Assembly (NCBI GenBank): GCA_035642715.1
Contig: DASQRW010000152.1
Span: forward strand, 1-9,775
Origin: JAJNBK01 sp035642715
GTDB taxonomy: Archaea > Thermoproteota > Nitrososphaeria > Nitrososphaerales > Nitrososphaeraceae
Length of the DNA stretch: 9,775 bases
Reading direction: 5' to 3'
Shown: piece by piece, positions 5,435-9,775 of the stretch
Numbering within the stretch: position 1 is the first letter of the stretch
Layout of the letters: each line of letters begins with the position of its first letter
The notes under the pieces: generated by a model
Database searches by the model: none
The model's input: the letters and a program-made list of their open reading frames with translations, nothing else
Told to the model about the DNA's origin: nothing
Translations under genes and position numbers: made by a program

Positions 5435-5822
5435 TTCACTCCAAAATTTTAGATAGCATCCTAAAAGTCATATCCATATAATGTAAAGATTTTCCCATCA
5501 CATCTTCTATGAAGTTTAAAAAGATGTGGAAAATGATATAGCCAGAATATAAGTATCAAATAAATCATACCGATTAGGTAAAATTTAATTTCTTGTTGTA
5601 AATTGGCCTAGTTAGATCTTTGCCCAGACGGCATTGGTATCAAAAATGTTCTATCATTGATAGTGGGCATCTTGAAACGGTCTAGGATAAACAGTAGAAA
5701 AGTTGAGTATAAGGAGAGTTTTGATTAAACAAGAATAACGAGACATTTCCAATGGTTTTCTCCTCTTACAATATTTTTTTGTTCAAACAAGAATATGGGA
5801 GAGTAGTATTCAAATCTTAATG
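5435..5822. other. Intergenic gap with one interrupted ORF
   Basis: The only coding-like element is the TAG-interrupted frame at 5461-5670, listed separately. 5671-5822 is AT-rich. It contains a poly-T stretch on the plus strand (near 5770-5777) flanked by TTGTT/AACAA (TTGTTCAAACAA), a possible weak stem. No terminator for the NUDIX gene on the minus strand is obvious. Confidence 0.4.
5461..5670 (-). pseudogene. Small membrane ORF with one in-frame TAG
   Basis: From ATG 5670 the frame reads MPTINDRTFLIPMPSGQRSN, then TAG (5608-5610), then stays open for 48 more codons to TAG 5461-5463. The second part contains one transmembrane-like helix (FYLIGMIYLILIFWLYHF) followed by a basic segment (KLHRRCDG). 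A single stop inside an otherwise continuous 69-residue frame suggests a nonsense mutation or base error. Alternatively the two halves are independent, the second starting at an internal ATG (MIYLILIF...). No convincing promoter stands at the right distance (TGTTTATCC, near 5690, is only 20 nt away). The family is unknown and confidence is low. Confidence 0.3.
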
Positions 5823-6380
5823 TTACTTGGATTGATGTTCATGAAAATGTAATGCTCTATATAATGCAACAACAGATGCTGCATTTAGTATCTTTCCTTC
5901 AAAAAGTAGCTGTTTGATTTCTTTTATAGTAATTATTTCAATATCTATTTTTTCCATCATGCCTAAGGATTGAAGTCCTTCTTTGACTATACCATATCCA
6001 ACAAAAAGATTTCCCTTCTGCTCAAACATAGAATAATCAAGTGTATAATGACCTATAGATACCACATCTTTTGCAGCATAACCTGTTTCTTCCCTAAGCT
6101 CGCGTATTGCTGCTTCTTTAGGAGTTTCTCCTTCATCTATATAACCAGATGGTACTTCAATTTGAATCGAGTCTACTAAGTGTCTGTAACTTTTAATCAT
6201 AAGTATTTCGTCTTTTGAAATGAAGGGTACAATTGTTGAATAGTCTTTTCTAATTCCTCTTATGTATATTTTCTCTTTTCCTTCTAAATCAAGTGTATCT
6301 TCATATATTTCAATCAACTCGCTAGAATAAGCTTTTTTCACTGAATTTACTTTCCATCCTATTGGAGCATTCTTGAGCAT
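5823..6380 (-). CDS. NUDIX hydrolase, ADP-ribose pyrophosphatase type
   Basis: The 185-aa protein carries a complete Nudix box at residues 79-101: Gly79, five residues, Glu85, seven residues, Arg93-Glu94-Leu95-Arg96-Glu97-Glu98-Thr99-Gly100. Only the last position (Tyr101) departs from the usual aliphatic residue. Glu97 and Glu98 are the metal-binding pair. The length, the preceding IVPFISKDEILMIKSYRHLV strand pair and the VPSG segment just before the box resemble ADP-ribose or nucleoside-diphosphate-sugar pyrophosphatases, which hydrolyse ADP-ribose to AMP and ribose 5-phosphate in the cytosol. The exact substrate cannot be read from the sequence. The start is ATG 6380, with a TATA box (CTTAAATATT) at 6405-6414, about 29 nt upstream. 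The gene looks intact and is transcribed alone. Confidence 0.88.
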   Translation of the reverse strand: MLKNAPIGWKVNSVKKAYSSELIEIYEDTLDLEGKEKIYIRGIRKDYSTIVPFISKDEILMIKSYRHLVDSIQIEVPSGYIDEGETPKEAAIRELREETGYAAKDVVSIGHYTLDYSMFEQKGNLFVGYGIVKEGLQSLGMMEKIDIEIITIKEIKQLLFEGKILNAASVVALYRALHFHEHQSK

Positions 6381-6404
6381 TTTAGATATTGTTATTGATG
6401 GGAT

Positions 6405-6414
6405 AATATTTAAG
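6405..6414 (-). promoter_or_regulatory. TATA box of the NUDIX gene
   Basis: The minus strand reads CTTAAATATT, centred about 29 nt upstream of ATG 6380, consistent with a leaderless mRNA. Confidence 0.5.
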
Positions 6415-6536
6415 ATCCCCTTAAAGTCTAATTAACAAATTTCTATTTGGCTGATTGCTCATGCACCCTTTATCATACATTTAATAGGTGTAAAAACAAC
6501 AATAATAACAGTGTCTTAAGGCATTTACTTATATGA

Positions 6537-6558
6537 GTCAAGGAATATCTCCTTTGAC
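6537..6558. repeat. Imperfect inverted repeat (stem-loop)
   Basis: GTCAAGGA pairs with TCCTTTGAC across a five-base loop, with one bulged base. It overlaps the end of the 6538-6696 fragment. It lies downstream of the TATA-like element at 6597-6611, so it could be part of a short transcript. Confidence 0.4.
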
Positions 6559-6696
6559 TTGGGACATCCTGAAATCGTTCTTGCTTTCATCAAATATTTT
6601 TTATATACTTCTATCTTCTTCGTAATACATATGTATTCGCCAGGATTCCTCATCCACCTTTAGGTTGGCACATCTTATTATGAAGGTCGATAAATC
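6538..6696 (-). pseudogene. Coding fragment with one in-frame TAA, unknown
   Basis: The minus strand reads DLSTFIIRCANLKVDEES, WRIHMYYEEDRSI, then TAA (6601-6603), then KIFDESKNDFRMSQVKGDIP and TGA. Charge pattern and composition on both sides of the TAA look like one soluble protein, so a single nonsense change is the simple explanation. No ATG start exists; the frame stays open upstream to about 6760 but turns hydrophobic and less protein-like. The TAA lies within a sequence that also looks like a good TATA box (AAGTATATAAAAAA), so an alternative reading is a promoter for a short RNA or micro-ORF. The family is unknown. Confidence 0.35.
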
Positions 6697-6817
6697 AAAC
6701 AATTGGTATTGCGATTTAACAAAATGACAAAAAATTACGCAGAATAACAGGACATAATATTATAGAATTAAATAATATATTTAAAAAGAAATTATTGAAA
6801 TTAAAAAATGAAAAATG

Positions 6818-6922
6818 TCAGCTCAATTTGATATCAATGCCTGTTTGAAATCTAACTCTCATTACTTCTAATTCTTCTTGCACCAATTGATTGACTATTT
6901 CATTGCTCGTTTTACTAAAGTA
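6818..6922 (-). pseudogene. Start-less C-terminal coding fragment
   Basis: A 34-residue open frame runs from a TAG (6923-6925) to TGA 6818-6820. It reads YFSKTSNEIVNQLVQEELEV then MRVRFQTGIDIKLS. The segment is a convincing amphipathic acidic helix followed by a short strand, and looks like the end of a larger protein. Just upstream, another frame reads KTKRIDIVL before its stop, which may be the preceding part after a frameshift. No promoter or start is visible and no family is recognised. Confidence 0.3.
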
Positions 6923-7055
6923 CTATGTCAATACGCTTTGTTTTTTTGTAATTCTAGTTGTATACTAGGAGTGGTTAAACAATATGAGTAAAATAGCGAA
7001 ATTAGTTGTTGTATGTGGTATATCCGAAGAGATCACATATATCTTGGTTGTATAA

Positions 7056-7087
7056 TGTATGTTATTGCAAAACAATGTAAACATACA
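7056..7087. repeat. Stem-loop, 8 bp plus 4 bp with a 3-nt bulge
   Basis: TGTATGTT and AACATACA form a perfect 8-bp outer stem. ATTG and CAAT extend it around a CAAAA loop, with GTA bulged on the 3' side. It lies in non-coding sequence, with no neighbouring gene end within 400 bases, so it is not an obvious terminator. Confidence 0.45.
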
Positions 7088-7177
7088 CATATGCCGTCTG
7101 AACAAACTTCAACAGTTCATAGCCTAGGAAAATAGAATGTCCTTTATAATACAATTGACAATACAGACTTTGACAAT

Positions 7178-7203
7178 ATAGAAATCAATGATACAATTTC
7201 TAT
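7178..7203. repeat. Inverted repeat ATAGAAAT / ATTTCTAT
   Basis: Perfect 8-bp arms at 7178-7185 and 7196-7203 are separated by 10 bases. The arms are AT-rich, so chance is a reasonable explanation. It lies in a stretch without genes. Confidence 0.3.
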
Positions 7204-7435
7204 ACAGAACAGGAACATTTGAAAAGTATTGGTCAAATTATGTATCTTGTAATGTAAAATCATACTATATACAATTGGTAAAGTAAAAGTATTGTATTTA
7301 TTCATCGAAAAAGTATGGGGAAAAAGATACGAATAAATTTCTTATAATAAATAGAATCATCCAATTTCCTTGGAAGATGTTGCTTGAAACTGTGAAACTG
7401 TTCATAATAATAATTTATAAATCATTACTAATAGT

Positions 7436-7450
7436 GAGAAAACTTAAAAC
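7436..7450 (-). terminator. T-rich terminator after the glycosyltransferase
   Basis: The minus strand reads GTTTTAAGTTTTCTC about 48-62 nt downstream of the glycosyltransferase stop. The two TTTT runs match the T-rich signals used by archaeal RNA polymerase. Confidence 0.35.
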
Positions 7451-7497
7451 TACTATCTTTTAGTTTATTTTGCAAGTAGGTAACTTTCGTTCTGTTA

Positions 7498-8571
7498 TTA
7501 TCCGATCATTTCCAAGATAATTCTTGCAGCCTTTTCAACACCATTTTTAATATTATCTCTGTTATATCTAATTGTACCAATTTTTTCTTCTATTAGAGAT
7601 TCCAGCCTAAATATATCATCATATTTAAAACCTAACTTTCTTGCATTTTCCTCTTGTTCAAAGTGATTCTTAATAGGAATGAAAATGCCAGGTGTTCCGT
7701 AAACAAGAGATTCGTCTATAGTTGATCTTCCAGCTAAGGATATTATCAAATCTGCTGCATACACATATTCATGTAAATTAAATACAAATCCTATGTTCCT
7801 AAAACTTTTATAATTGGTATAATAATTATTATTGCCACACATATCTAATGATGATGGCCCAGAAGCAATTATCATATCTATATCTATTCTCCTTTTTAAT
7901 TTTTCGTATGCTTTGATTGCCATTTCAATTAAATATCTTCCAGCTTCTGTTCCACCAATACTAACTAGTATTGTTTGTTTATCTATTCCAAATCTTTTAC
8001 GTAACGTTACTCGATCTGTAGTACTTAACTCTCTTACAATTGGGCCAACATACGATATGTTATCTTTATTCTTTCCATAGTCTGGAATGATAACATGATC
8101 GCATCTTTTTATCATATTTTGCATAGATCTATTCATACTTGATTCAATGAGTGAAAAAAATGATCCTTTAACAAAATGAGTCTCAATTAGATCAGTTATC
8201 AAAATTCTTTTTCTTTTTCTCTTTTCTCCAATAGCAATAGACGCAAAATCTTCATCACTAATTATCAATCCATTATTTTTATTGTTTTTCTCAATAAACT
8301 CTTCTGCAATTACCTTGCATTTTCTATAATATTGAATATATTGCAAAATCCATTTCAGTGGGGAGTGTAATTGCATTAAATTGTCTACATTAAATTTATC
8401 AGGTTTATATACATCATAAGCCAAATATCCTTTATTTGAAATAATATTGTAAGCAGCCTGGCCAGTAATGAATAAAATTTTTTCTCTAGTGAAAAAACCT
8501 AATTTTTCGGAAATTGCAATGTCTCTAGTAGCATGCCCTAATCCTATAGGGCTTGTAAAAAATATAATCAT
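7498..8571 (-). CDS. MurG/MJ1255-like glycosyltransferase (GT-B fold)
   Basis: The 357-aa protein has two Rossmann-like halves. The first begins MIIFFTSPIGLGHATRD, where the G-L-G-H loop (residues 10-13) is the acceptor-side signature of MurG-like and MJ1255-type enzymes. The second begins ILVSIGGTEAG (201-211). It contains the nucleotide-sugar binding region AGRSTIDESLVYGTPGIFIP (280-299) and a FEQEENAR motif (304-311), where the family has Q-x-x-N-A. It should transfer a sugar from a nucleotide-activated donor at the cytosolic face, perhaps for glycolipids, cell-surface glycans or protein glycosylation; donor and acceptor cannot be read from sequence. No signal peptide or membrane helix is present. 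The start at ATG 8571 is required because the first beta strand begins at once. The gene is intact. No other glycan gene lies beside it, only the SDR pseudogene upstream. Confidence 0.85.
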   Translation of the reverse strand: MIIFFTSPIGLGHATRDIAISEKLGFFTREKILFITGQAAYNIISNKGYLAYDVYKPDKFNVDNLMQLHSPLKWILQYIQYYRKCKVIAEEFIEKNNKNNGLIISDEDFASIAIGEKRKRKRILITDLIETHFVKGSFFSLIESSMNRSMQNMIKRCDHVIIPDYGKNKDNISYVGPIVRELSTTDRVTLRKRFGIDKQTILVSIGGTEAGRYLIEMAIKAYEKLKRRIDIDMIIASGPSSLDMCGNNNYYTNYKSFRNIGFVFNLHEYVYAADLIISLAGRSTIDESLVYGTPGIFIPIKNHFEQEENARKLGFKYDDIFRLESLIEEKIGTIRYNRDNIKNGVEKAARIILEMIG

Positions 8572-8581
8572 TGTTTATGTA

Positions 8582-8620
8582 TATTATATAGGTTAGCTTA
8601 TGGTAATATTATTATTAACT
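8582..8620 (-). promoter_or_regulatory. Promoter region of the glycosyltransferase
   Basis: Two TATA-like elements stand upstream of ATG 8571. CTATATAATA (8582-8591) is the better match but lies only about 16 nt away, too close for a leaderless start. TTAATAATAATATTA, about 40 nt away, would give a leader of roughly 14 nt. No Shine-Dalgarno sequence is seen. Which one is used cannot be decided from sequence. Confidence 0.35.
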
Positions 8621-8651
8621 TTTTCTTTGGATAGTGAAAAGTATTCTCTAA

Positions 8652-9066
8652 TCATTTAAGAATATTTTCCAATACTAATCTTCTAAATTCTTTATCATAA
8701 GAAGTATTCTTATCTCCATTAGTTAGAAGCACCATCACCTATCAGACACCTTATATATGGTTTTCTTGATATAATCGTTTTAAAACTACTTTAGCTACTT
8801 CTATTGAAGAAGAACTACTATTTTCAAAGCTAGACTTTAAGCCTGCAACCCTCTTTCTCGTTATCTCTCCATATGGCGAATTAGCATTATGACTATGAGT
8901 AGAAGAAACTCTTATTCCTAACTTTATTTCCAAATTAGTTTTGATTACCCATGGTTCTATAAGTATAACCTTTATTTCAAATTGCTCTAACTCATAAAGC
9001 CATAGATTCAGAGAATGCTTCTAAGGCAAACTTTAAGCATATATAAGCAGAGATAAGAGGAAATCC
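8652..9066 (-). pseudogene. SDR-family oxidoreductase, C-terminal half, multiply frameshifted
   Basis: Successive minus-strand frames spell a classical short-chain dehydrogenase. 9066-8998 reads GFPLISAYICLKFALEAFSE-SMA, with the Y-x-x-x-K catalytic pair. After an extra T (GCTTTAT near 8999) the next frame reads LYELEQFEIKVILIEPWVIK-TN, the family's I-E-P-G-V-x-x-T-N with Gly changed to Trp. It continues through NSPYGEITRKRVAGLKSSFE to a TAA near 8751. A further shift gives PYIRCLIGDGAS, then LMEIR, then NTSYDKEFRRLVLENILK to TGA 8652-8654. At least four frameshifts are needed, so the gene is dead. The piece at 8751-8933 is open for 60 codons from a TTG and could be mistaken for a gene. The NAD(P)-binding T-G-x-x-x-G-x-G motif is not found. 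Confidence 0.85.
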
Positions 9067-9351
9067 TCAGGGGAAGTAAGTATTCAGGCTATGGAATGAA
9101 AAACTTACGATAGCATATTTTATGTATCATGAATCTTCTGTATCTATTTGCTTACCTGTAGCTTTAACAATTTGCTTTGTAGAATGTAATCTATTTTCTC
9201 TACAAAAGCTAGAGCTTTTGTATAGACTTTTCTATCCAATACTAGGTGGATTTTATAGCCAATTATAATACAGATGGAGGCCATATGTAACAGCAAGAAA
9301 GTTCATGATATTGTTGTCTCTGCCTTTACTATTTATTATGGTATTTAACTT
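9067..9351. other. Spacer between the SDR pseudogene and arginine decarboxylase
   Basis: Apart from the possible SDR remnant at 9144-9284, this region shows no gene. On the minus strand 9070-9117 reads KYAIVSFSFHS, which could be the worn-down strand before the SDR catalytic Ser, but this cannot be established. Confidence 0.35.
9144..9284 (-). pseudogene. 46-aa ORF, possible N-terminal remnant of the SDR gene
   Basis: The frame from ATG 9284 to TAG 9144-9146 reads MASICIIIGYKIHLVLDRKV, YTKALAFVEKIDYILQSKLL, KLQVSK. It sits on the same strand directly upstream of the SDR pseudogene. G-Y-K-x-H-x-x-x-D-R and KLLKLQV loosely resemble the second and third strands of SDR proteins (G-F-x-T-Y-x-x-x-R-N-L and L-x-x-L-Q-L-D-V). 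If so, about 200 bases of the middle have been deleted and the glycine-rich nucleotide loop is lost. The match is weak; it may instead be an unrelated small ORF or non-coding. Confidence 0.25.
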
Positions 9352-9775
9352 CTATAGTATCAGTATAGCTGCACTTATCATAGTTGTCCATAGACCATCT
9401 TTATTTCCTTCTGCTGATTGTGTAATATTCTGAGTTTTGTAAATCTTTCCTGAAAGCTTCCATTGTTCTTCCCTTTGATCCCAAGTAAGAGTAGGATCAT
9501 TTGGTAAACCCAGTGTTGTCGCAAGCATTTCCATAGCCATATCTTCAGTATAATCTCCAGCCTTTTGTGCTGTTTCACCACTTGAATGATGCTCTGATAG
9601 ATAACCATGTTGAGTATCATCATCATCAGCAGGTCTAGCAAGACCAATAGACGCAGCAATCAGCCTGTTTGGTTCATTAGTAGAGGAACGAGCTAAAATA
9701 GTAAAAACAATTTGTCCAGGCATTAGATATTTTCTGCCTTCTTGTCTAGAAACTATTTTGCATTGTGGTGGTTTT
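9352..9775 (-). CDS. pdaD: Pyruvoyl-dependent arginine decarboxylase (partial, N-terminus outside window)
   Basis: This enzyme converts arginine to agmatine, the first step of archaeal polyamine synthesis. The frame is open to the window edge and 140 residues are visible, starting KPPQCKIVSRQEGRKYLMPG, so the ATG at 9723 is internal (the M of Y-L-M-P-G) and not the start. Family landmarks follow in order: LIAASIGLARP, the acidic DDDD run, GYLSEHH (G-Y-x-x-E-x-H), an AGDYTEDMAMEMLATTLG helix, and NITQSAEGNKDGLWTTMISA near the end. In this family the proenzyme cuts itself at a Ser-Ser in S-S-x-x-P-P to form the pyruvoyl group. The visible P-P at the window edge should be the end of that motif, so the cleavage Ser lies just outside. 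What is visible is essentially the alpha subunit. The visible part is intact, ends at TAG 9352-9354 and shows no operon partner downstream. Confidence 0.9.
   Translation of the reverse strand, partial: KPPQCKIVSRQEGRKYLMPGQIVFTILARSSTNEPNRLIAASIGLARPADDDDTQHGYLSEHHSSGETAQKAGDYTEDMAMEMLATTLGLPNDPTLTWDQREEQWKLSGKIYKTQNITQSAEGNKDGLWTTMISAAILIL

Larger units (their letters stand above)
6415..7497. other. 1.1-kb gene-poor region with coding remnants and stem-loops
   Basis: No intact gene longer than 30 codons is convincing here. Two minus-strand coding-like fragments lie at 6538-6696 and 6818-6922. A perfect 14-bp palindrome (AATACATATGTATT) is at 6624-6637. Stem-loops are at 6537-6558, 7056-7087 and 7178-7203. 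7088-7497 is otherwise AT-rich with short direct repeats (TTGACAATA at about 7155-7180, twice). GTTTTAAGTTTTCTC on the minus strand (7436-7450) probably terminates the glycosyltransferase transcript. Confidence 0.5.

Noticed and set aside
5600..5650. GGCCTAGTTAGATC...CCCAGACGG stretch considered as a tRNA-like structure
   Set aside because: No T-loop consensus (GGTTCGAAT-type) and no acceptor stem pairing could be found.
5970..6179. Plus-strand open frame
   Set aside because: It is antisense to the NUDIX gene across the Nudix box, so a shadow frame.
6624..6637. Perfect palindrome AATACATATGTATT as an operator
   Set aside because: It is not near a usable promoter of an intact gene and falls within a coding-like fragment; AT-rich palindromes of this size can occur by chance.
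7378..7464. 28-codon plus-strand ORF (MLLETVKLFIIIIYKSLLIV...)
   Set aside because: AT-rich sequence gives Ile/Leu/Lys-rich frames by chance. The nearest TATA-like element is about 33 nt away with no ribosome site.
7832..8080. Plus-strand open frame
   Set aside because: It is antisense to the glycosyltransferase; no start signals and no recognisable domain.
9378..9659. Second minus-strand frame in the arginine decarboxylase region
   Set aside because: It is an alternate frame of a clearly recognised enzyme and is Leu/Met-rich without family features.

Overview
The window looks like chromosomal DNA of an ammonia-oxidising archaeon of the Nitrososphaeria (Thaumarchaeota), probably a soil-type Nitrososphaerales such as Candidatus Nitrosocosmicus. 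That placement is inference. It rests on AT-rich sequence, low coding density, archaeal TATA boxes about 24-29 nt upstream of start codons (leaderless transcripts), GTG/TTG starts, and the protein families present: a pyruvoyl-dependent arginine decarboxylase, a cytosolic BtuF-like cobalamin-binding protein, and an MJ1255/MurG-like glycosyltransferase. No tRNA, rRNA or CRISPR array was seen.

Layout. 1-293 (+) is the 3' end of a decayed IS6-like transposase with its terminal inverted repeat. Almost everything after it reads on the minus strand. 460-954 is a secreted hypothetical protein, 1564-2265 an unrecognised 233-aa protein, and 2424-2708 a small helical protein. 2709-4481 is a gene-poor stretch holding several small, broken or start-less ORFs and one small membrane protein (3640-3846). 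4482-5402 is the BtuF-like protein, with a 38-aa ORF one base behind it. 5823-6380 is a NUDIX hydrolase. 6381-7497 is mostly non-coding with degraded coding fragments. 7498-8571 is a glycosyltransferase. 8652 to about 9284 is a badly frameshifted SDR oxidoreductase pseudogene. 9352 to the window end is the C-terminal part of arginine decarboxylase (agmatine and polyamine synthesis), cut by the window edge.

The intact genes are mostly single units with their own promoters and have unrelated housekeeping or accessory roles, so they do not form a shared pathway. The main signal is decay. At least nine places hold recognisable coding sequence interrupted by stops, one-base frameshifts or loss of the start codon, almost all on the minus strand. 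This is either a real gene graveyard beside an insertion-sequence remnant or, for the single-lesion cases, partly assembly indel error. I see no convincing evidence for a new multi-gene system. The best candidates for something undescribed are the small ORFs: the two-cistron membrane-protein unit at 3640-3997, the 38-aa ORF coupled to the BtuF-like gene, and the cysteine-containing start-less ORFs at 2932-3450.
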